The notes under the pieces are model-generated. The model saw only the letters and a program-made list of their open reading frames with translations. It was not told where the DNA came from and ran no database searches. A program made the position numbers and the translations under genes. Of a stretch of DNA of 57,394 bases, positions 26,102-35,536 are shown piece after piece. This DNA is from Chthoniobacter flavus. GTDB taxonomy: Bacteria; Verrucomicrobiota; Verrucomicrobiia; Chthoniobacterales; Terrimicrobiaceae. Where the stretch lies: assembly GCA_945860745.1 (NCBI GenBank), contig CAMASH010000011.1, positions 1 through 57,394 of the forward strand, in the 5' to 3' direction. Within the stretch, counting starts at the first letter, position 1; the number at the start of each line of letters is the position of its first letter.

Positions 26102-27163
26102 CTAGGCCATGACAGCAAACTTCTCTGAACAGATTTCCCCGTGCATTTCCCCTCCGCTCGCAAACTCCAACAGTTGATCCACCGTGCTCCGTCCCTGACG
26201 TAAGCATCCTGTGGAAATCGCGCCGGCAATATGGGGAAGCAGTGTCACATTGGGCAAAAGACGCAATGGGCTGTCAATCGCAGGCGGTTCCGGATTTGTG
26301 ACATCGAGAATTGCGGAAATACGCCCAGTCTGCAATTCGGCGATCAAGGCATTTTCATCAACCAACATGCCCCGGGCAGTGTTGAGAAAAATGGCATCAT
26401 TCTTCATGGCAGCGAACTCCTGCTTTCCCAACATATAACGAAGCTCCGGCAAGGCTGGCGCGTGGAGAGAAACCACATCCGAGACCTTCATCAGTTCCTC
26501 CATCGTCACAAGCCGAGCCCCAAGCGAAGCGGCCTCTGCACCATCAATAGTAGGGTCAGCGACCACAACCTCCGCATTGAATTCATTCAAAAGTCTGAGC
26601 ACCTGCCGACCAGTCCGGCTGGCGCCGATGATACCAACGGTCACGTCATACAATTCGCGCACCCTGCCATGGCCGGTCTCGGGAATGGCTCCCTGCCATA
26701 AACCTGAGCGCGTCAAATTGGAGCAGAAAAAAAATCCTTTCAGCCCGGCAATGATCAATCCAAGAGTCGTCTCTGCAACGCCCTTTCCCAAGGCCTCGTT
26801 GGCCGTCGCAATCCGGATGCCAGACTTCCAGATCGATGCGGGAATAAAGGGACGAATTGATCCGGCAGAATGCACGATCGCCCGGAGTTTTGGAGCGGTC
26901 TCCAACATCGGGCCGTCGATCCTGGGCGAATCCCATCCCGTGACGACGGCATCAGCTTCGGCAGCCCAGCGATGCCAACCCTCAAAAAGCTCGTCGTCGG
27001 AATCACCGAGCGGTCCAAAGCATAGATACTTAGCCTCCAGTCGCGCGATATCGTTCCCCGCAAAGCATTTATCGAAAATCCTCCGGGGCAGATGGAATAA
27101 AACACGCTTGCAAGATCCGGAACGAGTCGAGTCCGAAATTGGGAATGTCAGGGAAGCAGACAA
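26102..27163 (-). CDS. D-isomer-specific 2-hydroxyacid dehydrogenase family protein
   Basis: The 353-residue NAD(P)-dependent enzyme would interconvert a 2-hydroxyacid and 2-oxoacid. The nucleotide-binding glycine motif is VGIIGASRTGRQVLRLL. The catalytic residues are seen in FLNTARGMLVDE (Arg), DVTNPEPP (Glu) and LLPHIAGA (His). The only starts near the expected N-terminus are non-ATG (TTG at 27161-27163). It is the last gene of a minus-strand operon with a pseudopilin, a large secreted protein and a GHL10-like hydrolase. This hints that it processes a sugar-derived hydroxyacid such as a glycerate, but specificity is not readable. Confidence 0.85.
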   Translation of the reverse strand: MSASLTFPISDSTRSGSCKRVLFHLPRRIFDKCFAGNDIARLEAKYLCFGPLGDSDDELFEGWHRWAAEADAVVTGWDSPRIDGPMLETAPKLRAIVHSAGSIRPFIPASIWKSGIRIATANEALGKGVAETTLGLIIAGLKGFFFCSNLTRSGLWQGAIPETGHGRVRELYDVTVGIIGASRTGRQVLRLLNEFNAEVVVADPTIDGAEAASLGARLVTMEELMKVSDVVSLHAPALPELRYMLGKQEFAAMKNDAIFLNTARGMLVDENALIAELQTGRISAILDVTNPEPPAIDSPLRLLPNVTLLPHIAGAISTGCLRQGRSTVDQLLEFASGGEMHGEICSEKFAVMA

Positions 27164-27196
27164 AATGAATGAATAGGTTGGTGTTAGAAAATCCTG

Positions 27197-27955
27197 CTAC
27201 CAAGTTTCCGTCTGATCCGGCAAAGAGATGACATGGAGCTTCTCCTTGCCGCTGAAGGTTTCTGCATGGCCGTCGCAAAAAAGCACGTTGCCCAAACCCT
27301 TATGCGGCGTGCCGAGGGAAAATTCCGGTTTGGACGGATCAAAATAATACGCCCTGGCCAACCCGGATGATGGTGGGCCACCATTTTGCGGCCAAAACGG
27401 CAGATCCATGAGAGAAACCGTTTTGCTTGGCACCTGAACTTCCACGCGCCTAACCGCCCGTCGGGTGAGCGAGACCTCGCCTACATCCAGGTAGATCAGC
27501 GAATGAACGCTGGCATTGACCAGATAACCCAAAAAATAGCCTGACCATCCTTTGTAATAGATCTTGCTGGTCACCCGATAACCACCGGCAGGGGGACTAT
27601 TCCGCGCCACATTTTCGGGACAATAGAAGACATCGGAAGCAATGCCCGGAGCCTTCATCGCCCCGGCATAGGGTGCGAGGAGCGCGGAAAAAGTCGTCCC
27701 CATGTCATATAGCGGCGGAATGTCTCCATTGTTTTCGCTGGAGTAAATCTGGCAGGCATTTCCGACCTGCCTGAGGTTATGAAGACACGCTGCCTTACGG
27801 GATGATTTGAGCGAGTGGCTGATCACGGGAAGTAAGAGAGCCACCAGAATGGCAAGAATAGCAACCGTCACCATGATTTCCATCACGGTGAATGCACCGG
27901 CCTTAACGGTGCTTTTGGAACCGGCGTAAAATCGGGACAACAAATCCTTATTCAT
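27197..27955 (-). CDS. Pseudopilin-like protein with prepilin N-terminus and H-X9-DG-type end
   Basis: The 252-residue protein carries a longer leader, then GAFTVMEIMVTVAILAILV, a prepilin cleavage and methylation site followed by a hydrophobic helix. The globular part ends with KGLGNVLFCDGHAETFSG, the C-terminal motif of the expanded pseudopilin family of Planctomycetota and Verrucomicrobiota. It lies 9 nt downstream of the 1521-residue secreted protein and 33 nt upstream of the dehydrogenase, so it belongs to a catabolic operon rather than a secretion cluster. It may display or help export the large protein; that is inference. Confidence 0.85.
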   Translation of the reverse strand: MNKDLLSRFYAGSKSTVKAGAFTVMEIMVTVAILAILVALLLPVISHSLKSSRKAACLHNLRQVGNACQIYSSENNGDIPPLYDMGTTFSALLAPYAGAMKAPGIASDVFYCPENVARNSPPAGGYRVTSKIYYKGWSGYFLGYLVNASVHSLIYLDVGEVSLTRRAVRRVEVQVPSKTVSLMDLPFWPQNGGPPSSGLARAYYFDPSKPEFSLGTPHKGLGNVLFCDGHAETFSGKEKLHVISLPDQTETW

Positions 27956-27964
27956 AGAGCGTGG

Positions 27965-30900
27965 CTAGGGTTTCAAAGCATCGAATCGGACGACATCGCC
28001 GTCGCCGGTGGTGGCAATCAAGGAAAAAGCAAGAACATCCCGGGCTTGTTCGTAAAGGAAGGCGCTGTGAAAAGTTCCCTGGGCGACTCTTTCGAGGGCA
28101 AGATGCTCATTTGTTAAATACAATCCCTTGCTTCCCGACAGCACGGCGCGATTCACCCAACGCTCTGGGTTTCCGGCGATGTGCGAGATACGATCCGGTA
28201 GGGCGACCGTGGAAAAGCGCTCCAGCTTGGACGGATTCTTGTTCCATTCGAGCCGCCAGAGTTGGCGATCCTTCGTGGCACAGAGAACAGCCAACCCGGT
28301 CGCATCATCGCGGACAATTGCGCTGGCATCCAGGGGCACGACGGGAACCCACGAGAAGGCAATGCGCCGGTCCTTCGCGTCGTAAATCACCAGGCAATTT
28401 TGCCGGACAATAAGAACATAGCGGGGCTTGTTTCCGAGAGCCAGGGTCTTGAGCCCCAGAATAGGTGCCCCGGCCAACCCTATCCGGGAGTCGACCTCCG
28501 GCAGTATCGTTGTTTGCTGCTGGTAAACCTGCGGGTAGTATAAATCACCGCCAGGCTCGGTCACATGCGGCGTCGGATCGCCATCCACATGAAGGATCTC
28601 CCCGACACCGATCGCCAATGTTTCCATTTTGCCATCTCCGTTGAAATCAACGCCCTCTTCCAGTAAGCCCGGGTTCCAATAACTCCCGCCCCGGAGCACA
28701 CCCTCCAACCCGCCTTCTTCGTCAAGGAAGCTCAGCATGCAATACCGGCCAATGACCCATTGCGGTTTACCCGCAGCGCCTCGTCTCCAGATGCCAAAAG
28801 ATGCGGGTTGCGTGTAAAGTCCGGCGGGAGTGCGCTGGTTGGGTTTCCCGAAGGTCTGGTCGAACTGCCGATGCTGCTTGTAAAACTCCCAGTCCCGCGC
28901 CTGCTTGCCATCCGGGTCAAAGACCCTCAGGCGCGCATCCGCTGTTAAAACCCCGATGGAAAGGTCTCCATGACCGTCCATATCCACCAGTGCGGTTGCT
29001 TGCAAATTGCATGGCACATCATACATAAAGGTTGGCTGACCAGAGGCACTGAGAACCCCGAGGACAGCATTCTCCTCACGCATCCATCGATACTCCGGCC
29101 AAATGTCCGAATGGACAAAAATACGTCCCGGCCCGCCATTCCGATCCGGAATTGGCTCCACGGCAAGGGGTGGTTCCGCCCTTTTCACATCCTCAGTGTA
29201 ATAGGTCAGGCGGGGGGCGTTGTTAGCTCTCACATATCGGACGGGCAACCCCTGAAGAAATACGGACTGATAACCCTTCTCCGCGGGATCCGCCTTGCCA
29301 TAGTTTCCGGTTTTGATCGACGGCCGCCAGACTTTTTCCCCGCCAACCTCTTTCCAAGCCGCGCTGTCCGGGCCCGGCATTTCCTCCTTGCCGTCCACCA
29401 GAATGGGAGAGGCCACCTGGATCGAGTCCGGCAACTCCCCTTCCTGCGCATTGCTCCGGTCCCGCAAGCTGATTTCCGCCATCGGATAGGTGCGCTCAAG
29501 GTCCAGCACGCCGTCCACGGTGTGTCCTGTCAAAATTGGAACCGGCCGCCGGAACCCGGAAAACCGCCAAGCCTCCCGCCAGGGCGTGTCCCGAACGTCC
29601 GCCGCCATCACCCCGCCGCTTGCGGCAACCTCCGCGGTCTGTTCCGGCTGGCGCTGGAGATCGGATGCGAGTGCATCCAGCGCTGGCCAGAGGGCTTCCG
29701 TCTCCGCCGCAACCGGCGCGGCGGCACGGCCGGCGACAACCTGGCGGGTTTTGCGGTTGCAAAACAAATCCTGCGGCTCCCGCGATGAAAACACCGTCTT
29801 GCCATCCACCGTCAGCTTACGGCATCGGAAAGCGCGGAAAGACCGGCCATCCAAAACGAACGCTTCCGCATCGATCTCCATGCCCGGCAATGTCCCGCCC
29901 CGCCATCCGATGTATTTCACGTCCTTCGGATCTGATTCCGCATACAACGCAAGACGAAAGGGCGACTTCCATTCCGCCCGCAAAGGAACCGCCCCGTTTT
30001 TCACAACCTGCAGAAGGTTTACCGCAGAAATTTCTTCTCCCGCCTCGAGTGAGGCCACGCGTTTTTCCCTGAGAAAATAAGACTCTTTCTTCCACGACCT
30101 GTCCAGTTCCTGATCCAAAACTGCGGTCCAGTCCGGAGAGAGCGGAGTGAACCAAAGGCTCGCTCGTTCGGCTTCCGCCTTCCAACGCTGACCTTCCCGC
30201 TGCAATGGAAAAGCCGAAGCCCATGTCACGGTGGCGGAGAAATGGCCGCCTTCCAACGCGCGCACGGAATCCTTGAAAATCCATATCCCCTCCCCGATCC
30301 AAAGAATGTCGCGCGTCCATGCCGTGTCCGCAAAGGGTTCCAGCGTGGCGGAGAATCCCCCGGAAACTCCAAGATCCGCAACCCAGTTCCTGCGCGCCGC
30401 AGAGCCGTAACGCGCAGCCTTAGGCCATTGGTCAAGACGCTGCACATCGACCGCATTCTGATCATAATAGTGCCGCGCCGAGGAAAAGAGCAGCCAGTCC
30501 ACGCCGGCTGAACTGAAGCTGGTCAAGACATTGGGTAACGCGTCATGCAGAAGGCCGGAAAGGGAAATGTGGTCGCTATCCGGCTGCGATCCCGAACGGA
30601 TCACCGCGAAGTCCAGAATCTCCTTAAGATCCAACGACGTGCCCATAAACGGAGCTTCCTTCATTTGCTGCAGGAGGGGGAAATTATGTGGCATCAGACC
30701 CGCCGCCCAAACGCCGGACGCATCCTGCGCGTCCGCGTCGCGCACTTCCGGGCCGGGATAATAGCGATGCACTCCGTTGACATACCGCCGCGCAAATGGG
30801 GCCGAAGACGCCGACGTGCGCTGCAGATGCCGGCGCAGGGAGGCAAAATAAGGATCGCTCTCGTAACACGCCATCACGCCGGTGAGCAACTCGTGATCGG

Positions 30901-32530
30901 GAGCATCAGATGGCCTCACCATTGCGCCTGTCTTCGGATTGATCTTGGCGGTAAATTCCTCCGCAGCGCGCCGGGCATTGCCTCCGGTAAAGAAGACGAA
31001 TTGTTCGTAATCGAGCGCATAACGAAAAAGGCTCCCGAGAATCTCCTCCTCATGCCCTCCCGGTCCCACTCCAGGAACGGATGTTCCCCAGCGGTCGCGG
31101 ACCACGGCGTCAAGAAACGCGCGCTTCTCGGAATAGCGGAATGCGATCACATCGCCCAGATCCGTCCCGGCAGGATAAAAACGACGGAGGAAATTCGCAT
31201 TGGCCAGATCGCTCATCCACGGAGCGATCTGGTGGCGGTTGCTGATGGCAAGCGCACCATAAGGGGGGCTGAACCGCGGCATCCACGAGATTTCCTGCGA
31301 GGAGAAATCCCGGAAATTGGTGGCCAGGAGAGTCACGACCTGGACAAATTCTCCCGGCTCGAAAAACCCCGTTCCCTCCAACATTCGGATGGTGCGCACG
31401 AAGAATTCCAGCGGATACTGATGGGTATAAGCCTTCTCCTTGAGGATGGTTGCGAAGATGGCGCGTGCCCTTTGCCGATAGGACTCTCGTCCGCTCCAAT
31501 ACCAAGCCATGGCATTTTCGTAAAAGCGCAGGACCGTGCCGTAACCCGATTCCTCCTTGGGAAGAAGATGATTCAGGGGATCCTCACTCCATAACCGGTC
31601 ATTCTCATCAAAAGCCGTAAGACAGTCTCCCTCCAGCGCCACATTGAGAAGGTACGGGAGTTCCCACGCCTTGTCTGGCAGGGCAGGCGCGGTCCGGGTT
31701 TTGAGAATCTGACAAAACTGATCCACGGCACGCTCGACCCCCCGATCCGATGAGCCACCCAGGATCACATGATTCGTATTTGCATCGCCGGCGCCGACCG
31801 CCGTGCGCACGACATACCCGTCACCACCGGGATAATAGCCGTCGGTGGCATCAAGAAACCGGATATAGGCCGGCCAGAACGCGCGGTTATTGGTTAGGCG
31901 GCCAAGCAAGATCAACGGCTTCTTCAAATAGGCGGCGCGCAGACGCGGTTCCCCCTCCTCCATCACTTCCTTGTCGGTCCGGACCGGGAGGTCCGGACCG
32001 CCGGATTCTTTCACGGCCCGCCGAACCGATTCCGCCAGTCGCCGATAGCCCTCGTTTCCCTCCGGATAAACGATGGCCGATTCGGTTCCACTCAAGAGGG
32101 TTTTCCCACTCCATGGCTCCACGACCGTCGAAGGGATCGGACCGAGAAGATCCATCTGGAATCCCTTCAATTCCGCATCCGTTTCCTGGCCGGGGCGGCT
32201 TCGCAGAGTGAACGTCACGTTGACCGAAGGCGAGTTTCCGGCCCGGATCACTCCGGCCAGCATCTGCCATTCGCCGGGGCGATTGTAAGACAGCGACAAT
32301 GCCCCAGCTGTGACGGTAAAAATCCCTTCCGTGCGCACACGGATCTTGAGCATATAATCGCGGCCGGCCTCGACCGGCCGCGTCACGCTGACCGACGCCG
32401 ACTGTCCCTCTCCCGCCTCCACGCGGGGCGGTGGACTTTCCCCGGCATGAAGGATGGTCGCACCGGCGCCCAAGCTTAAAACGATCCGGACCCAGAGACC
32501 CGTGGGATATTTTAAAAAAGCTATCTTCAT
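27965..32530 (-). CDS. Very large exported multidomain protein, probably polysaccharide-active
   Basis: The 1521-residue protein has a signal peptide near residue 30 (LSLGAGATILHAGES). Residues 35-130 look like a beta-sandwich binding domain. Residues about 150-300 resemble the domain that precedes glucuronidase or hexosaminidase barrels (AIVYPEGNEGYRRLAESV, KPLILLGRLTNNRAFW). A long helical region (about 310-640) with NAMAWYWSGRESYRQRARAI and NRHQIAPWMSDLANANFLRRF suggests an alpha/alpha toroid like heparinase-type lyases. A beta-sandwich and a C-terminal beta-propeller-like region (ALVDMDGHGDLSIGVLTAD, GVDFNGDGKMETLAIGVGE) follow. Assignment is from architecture, not a clear family match. 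The ATG overlaps the GHL10-like stop (ATGA, 32527-32530). Confidence 0.6.
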   Translation of the reverse strand: MKIAFLKYPTGLWVRIVLSLGAGATILHAGESPPPRVEAGEGQSASVSVTRPVEAGRDYMLKIRVRTEGIFTVTAGALSLSYNRPGEWQMLAGVIRAGNSPSVNVTFTLRSRPGQETDAELKGFQMDLLGPIPSTVVEPWSGKTLLSGTESAIVYPEGNEGYRRLAESVRRAVKESGGPDLPVRTDKEVMEEGEPRLRAAYLKKPLILLGRLTNNRAFWPAYIRFLDATDGYYPGGDGYVVRTAVGAGDANTNHVILGGSSDRGVERAVDQFCQILKTRTAPALPDKAWELPYLLNVALEGDCLTAFDENDRLWSEDPLNHLLPKEESGYGTVLRFYENAMAWYWSGRESYRQRARAIFATILKEKAYTHQYPLEFFVRTIRMLEGTGFFEPGEFVQVVTLLATNFRDFSSQEISWMPRFSPPYGALAISNRHQIAPWMSDLANANFLRRFYPAGTDLGDVIAFRYSEKRAFLDAVVRDRWGTSVPGVGPGGHEEEILGSLFRYALDYEQFVFFTGGNARRAAEEFTAKINPKTGAMVRPSDAPDHELLTGVMACYESDPYFASLRRHLQRTSASSAPFARRYVNGVHRYYPGPEVRDADAQDASGVWAAGLMPHNFPLLQQMKEAPFMGTSLDLKEILDFAVIRSGSQPDSDHISLSGLLHDALPNVLTSFSSAGVDWLLFSSARHYYDQNAVDVQRLDQWPKAARYGSAARRNWVADLGVSGGFSATLEPFADTAWTRDILWIGEGIWIFKDSVRALEGGHFSATVTWASAFPLQREGQRWKAEAERASLWFTPLSPDWTAVLDQELDRSWKKESYFLREKRVASLEAGEEISAVNLLQVVKNGAVPLRAEWKSPFRLALYAESDPKDVKYIGWRGGTLPGMEIDAEAFVLDGRSFRAFRCRKLTVDGKTVFSSREPQDLFCNRKTRQVVAGRAAAPVAAETEALWPALDALASDLQRQPEQTAEVAASGGVMAADVRDTPWREAWRFSGFRRPVPILTGHTVDGVLDLERTYPMAEISLRDRSNAQEGELPDSIQVASPILVDGKEEMPGPDSAAWKEVGGEKVWRPSIKTGNYGKADPAEKGYQSVFLQGLPVRYVRANNAPRLTYYTEDVKRAEPPLAVEPIPDRNGGPGRIFVHSDIWPEYRWMREENAVLGVLSASGQPTFMYDVPCNLQATALVDMDGHGDLSIGVLTADARLRVFDPDGKQARDWEFYKQHRQFDQTFGKPNQRTPAGLYTQPASFGIWRRGAAGKPQWVIGRYCMLSFLDEEGGLEGVLRGGSYWNPGLLEEGVDFNGDGKMETLAIGVGEILHVDGDPTPHVTEPGGDLYYPQVYQQQTTILPEVDSRIGLAGAPILGLKTLALGNKPRYVLIVRQNCLVIYDAKDRRIAFSWVPVVPLDASAIVRDDATGLAVLCATKDRQLWRLEWNKNPSKLERFSTVALPDRISHIAGNPERWVNRAVLSGSKGLYLTNEHLALERVAQGTFHSAFLYEQARDVLAFSLIATTGDGDVVRFDALKP

Positions 32531-34278
32531 AAAAAGCGCACATCGCCCCATTCTGACGGTCGGACTCCCGCGCAGACCGGCGAGGTCGTCACAAACCATG
32601 AGGAAACCTCGCGTTCGGCCGCTTGCTCGCGATAAAGCTGAAACGTCCAGCAATCTCCCGCCCCGGGCTTGGCACCCAGGGTGGTCCAGGGAATCGTCCA
32701 TTCAGCGGTCCAGAGTGTTGCCTCCGGTTCCCGAATCTCCGCCGCCCATGGTGCCTGCCAGGAATTGTCCTGGTGTGTTTGCTGCGCATGATGACCCAGC
32801 CGGTCCGCCACGAAATGAAGGAACTTCCGCCGGGAACGGGTCGGATCGAGAAACAAATGCCCGCGCTCCGTGCCGCGCCAATAAAGGCGGGCGCCAAGGG
32901 CCTCAATATACCATTTCCGATCGCTAAAAAACCCGGCATCGCGCTCGGCATATTGGTCGAACTTTTCGCCGCGGGCGTCCGCTCCGGGTGCCTGTTTGTC
33001 CCCGCGGGCGGAGAGACGGCAGCAAAACGCCGTGGGGGAGGCGGCCACCCGGAACTCGCTGGGCCACGAAGAATGAATGCGGTCCGGGCCGGTCGCGACA
33101 AAAAAGTGCGCGTAACATTCCGCCCGTGCCCAGTCCTCCTCGGTCGGCTCCGCGGCCAACCGCTCGCAACGCACCTCGCGCTTTTTCCGCAGCGCATGCA
33201 AATGAAAGGCGCGCACCGAAGTCGTCAGCGCGCTGGTGATCAGTTGATCGCATTCACAATGCACGATCTCTGAAATGCCGGCGGATTCCGCCGCCTGCAG
33301 CGCGTCCTCGAAATCCACCGCATCGAGCCCGAAATAAGTGGCGACGCTGGACGCGACCGTCACCCCCGAACCCTTCACCTGTTCTGCCAGGACCAGGTGC
33401 TGGGCGACAATCTCGGCGGGCGCGTTGGAATAGGCCATGCTGACCGGCACCACCAGATCAACAGACTTCTCCCGGGCGAGCGCTCCGATGTCAATGGCCA
33501 GCCACCGACGCACGTCCACCGCCCATGTCATGAAGGCCTTGTGCGCTCCGGTTGGAAGGCGCGCGTAGATCTCTCTTACGAAGTCCGTCTGATACGCCGT
33601 CTTAAACGCCAGCCACTCGGGATTGTCGGGAGGCAGGTCCTGCGGATCCGCGCCATGTCGGGCGCGAAAAGCCTCGCGGATTTCCGGATTATATCCGAAG
33701 CGGTGAAGCCCTCTGTCATCGGCCGAAGGTGTCGCGTTGTGACGCACAAAATCCAACAATAACCCATCGACCCCGCGATCCAGCAACTCCTGCAGAACGC
33801 GGAATTTGTATTCCCTCACTTCGGGAAAAAAGAAATCCGCCGTGCCGGTGAACAACCGGCCGGCTCGGTCGCGCTGCATGAAACGCTCATCCGACGCCAG
33901 CGGGCTCGCATGGCGGCCACCGTGGTCCTCCTCATAAATCGTCAGCCAGGCGCAGACCGAAATGCCGCGCTCCCTGCCAATCCGCACCGCAGCCGCCAGC
34001 GGATCAAAGGCGTCAAGATCCGTTCCCTTTAGACTGTGCCAGCTTTCGATCCCCCCATGGCACGTCGTCACGCCAAAAATCCCAGTGTTTTGACGCGGAT
34101 TCAACCGCGGTGCGACCTCGCTCGGATATTCGGCCACCCCGCCGGAGAGTCCCCGCCAATAAACCCGACGCACTCCGGCCACGGACAAAACATCAAATAC
34201 CTTTTCGACTCCAGCCTCGCCCCAGGCCCCAAAATGCGCCGTCCAGTCATTAAAGGTGCAAAGTTCAGAAATACGCAT
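32527..34278 (-). CDS. GHL10-like glycoside hydrolase with C-terminal carbohydrate-binding domain
   Basis: The 583-residue protein has an N-terminal TIM-barrel-like region (about 1-370). FDPLAAAVRIGRERGISVCAW, LLDRGVDGLLLDFVRHNA and DLVVPVSMAYSN resemble the glycosyl-hydrolase-like GHL10/DUF187 group. The C-terminal 200 residues resemble a CBM9-type beta-sandwich (LYWRGTERGHLFLDPT, ATLWTAEWTIPWTTLG). No signal peptide is visible, so it may act in the cytoplasm or leave by another route. It is first in a four-gene operon and translationally coupled to the large secreted protein. Catalytic residues cannot be assigned with confidence. Confidence 0.65.
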   Translation of the reverse strand: MRISELCTFNDWTAHFGAWGEAGVEKVFDVLSVAGVRRVYWRGLSGGVAEYPSEVAPRLNPRQNTGIFGVTTCHGGIESWHSLKGTDLDAFDPLAAAVRIGRERGISVCAWLTIYEEDHGGRHASPLASDERFMQRDRAGRLFTGTADFFFPEVREYKFRVLQELLDRGVDGLLLDFVRHNATPSADDRGLHRFGYNPEIREAFRARHGADPQDLPPDNPEWLAFKTAYQTDFVREIYARLPTGAHKAFMTWAVDVRRWLAIDIGALAREKSVDLVVPVSMAYSNAPAEIVAQHLVLAEQVKGSGVTVASSVATYFGLDAVDFEDALQAAESAGISEIVHCECDQLITSALTTSVRAFHLHALRKKREVRCERLAAEPTEEDWARAECYAHFFVATGPDRIHSSWPSEFRVAASPTAFCCRLSARGDKQAPGADARGEKFDQYAERDAGFFSDRKWYIEALGARLYWRGTERGHLFLDPTRSRRKFLHFVADRLGHHAQQTHQDNSWQAPWAAEIREPEATLWTAEWTIPWTTLGAKPGAGDCWTFQLYREQAAEREVSSWFVTTSPVCAGVRPSEWGDVRFL

Positions 34279-34416
34279 GGATCAACTTAGTGTTATAAAT
34301 AAGTATTTAAAGATCCGATCGGTTGGCAAGAAGATTTCATACGATAATTTATAACTGATTTTCGCGGCGGTATTTCTGTTCTTTGCATATTTAATTTAAT
34401 GCACTAATTGAAATTC
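34279..34416. promoter_or_regulatory. A+T-rich divergent control region with palindrome
   Basis: This 138-nt gap separates two divergent operons and is markedly A+T-rich against its neighbours. A 20-nt imperfect palindrome at 34285-34304 (ACTTA and TAAGT at the ends) shares its reverse-strand ACACTAAGT half with a palindrome at 44813-44828 near the subtilisin-like gene. One of the two GntR-type regulators of the locus may bind here. No promoter boxes can be assigned with confidence. Confidence 0.4.
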
Positions 34417-35523
34417 ATGAGCCGTCTATCCATTCTGAACTCCTCCTGGGTCTACCAAAATCCCAAGCCTCATCTTCGTGCCATCCACGCTTTTCATCCG
34501 TGTTTAAACAGGTTGCCGGACGGAAGCTGGATCGCCACCTTCGACCTCGGACAGGGAGTGGAAAGCCTGGACTATCACACCGTCCTGGCCAGGTCGGCGG
34601 ACGCAGAGACCTGGCAACTCCAAGGGCCCATTCTCCCCGCATCCCCCTCAATACCGCCGACCACCCACAGCGTTCGGACCGCGGCCCTTTCGGACGGGCG
34701 CCTCGTGGGATTCGGAGCCCGGTTTTACCGTGAGGATCCCGAAGAAGGCATTCTCAATCGCGAGACCATGGGCTTGTGCCGGACCGACCTCATCTGGACC
34801 GAAAGCCACGATCACGGATTATCCTGGTCCGACCCCCAGCCGGTGACACTTCCCGTGGCCGGCGAGGCGTGGGAGGCCAGTCACAACCCTCTGGAACTGC
34901 CGGACGGCACGCTCGCCCTGCCCGTTGCCGCCTGGAGAAATTGGGACGGAAAACTTCCCGACGGCGAGCAATCGCTCATTGCGCTCAGCCATGACGGCGG
35001 ACGCACGTGGCCGGAGTTCCGACGCACCTTCGATGGTCGGAAGACCGGGCTGATCCATTGGGAGCAATGCGTGATCCCTTTTGCTGACGGACTCCTCGCC
35101 GTAGCATGGGTTTATGACCCGGCCAGTCACCGCTCCCTTCCCAGCGTGTTTTCCATCGCTCCTGACACGAGCAACAATTTCCCGCCGTCCCAGCCGATGG
35201 GATTCCACGCCGAAACCTGCGAAATCCTCGCTCTCGAAAACAAGCAGGTCCTCGCCGTATACCGTCGGGTCGATCAACCGGGACTCTGGGCGGAGATGGC
35301 TACGGTGGAGGATGATCGGTGGATCCGCCACCCGGCGATCCCTCTTTGGCAGGGGGCCCAGTCCGGAATGCACTCGCTCACCAACGCCACGGAGGCAGTC
35401 AGCGGCCTGAAATTCGGGTCGCCCAGCCTGAAGCGCATGGATGACGGGACGGTTCTGGTGCTGTTCTGGTGTCAGGAGGACGGCATCAGCGGCATCCGCT
35501 GGCTGAAGCTGGGAATTTCATAA
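34417..35523 (+). CDS. Sialidase-like BNR-repeat protein
   Basis: The 368-residue protein is a predicted six-bladed beta-propeller of the sialidase/neuraminidase superfamily. Asp-box signatures are seen (ESHDHGLSW, SHDGGRTWPEF), and LPDGSWIATFDLG and HNPLELPDGTLALP mark blade starts. The family also includes enzymes that do not release sialic acid, so the glycosidic target is uncertain. No signal peptide is seen. The ATG at 34417 is preferred to a TTG nine nt upstream. It is divergent from the GHL10-like operon and convergent with the GntR-LacI regulator, 13 nt away. Confidence 0.8.
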   Translation: MSRLSILNSSWVYQNPKPHLRAIHAFHPCLNRLPDGSWIATFDLGQGVESLDYHTVLARSADAETWQLQGPILPASPSIPPTTHSVRTAALSDGRLVGFGARFYREDPEEGILNRETMGLCRTDLIWTESHDHGLSWSDPQPVTLPVAGEAWEASHNPLELPDGTLALPVAAWRNWDGKLPDGEQSLIALSHDGGRTWPEFRRTFDGRKTGLIHWEQCVIPFADGLLAVAWVYDPASHRSLPSVFSIAPDTSNNFPPSQPMGFHAETCEILALENKQVLAVYRRVDQPGLWAEMATVEDDRWIRHPAIPLWQGAQSGMHSLTNATEAVSGLKFGSPSLKRMDDGTVLVLFWCQEDGISGIRWLKLGIS

Positions 35524-35536
35524 CCCCCGGAGTCCG

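Noticed and set aside
25752-26229. Minus-strand frames between the Phd antitoxin and the dehydrogenase
   Set aside because: They extend across the antitoxin promoter, have no start-site support and resemble no protein family.
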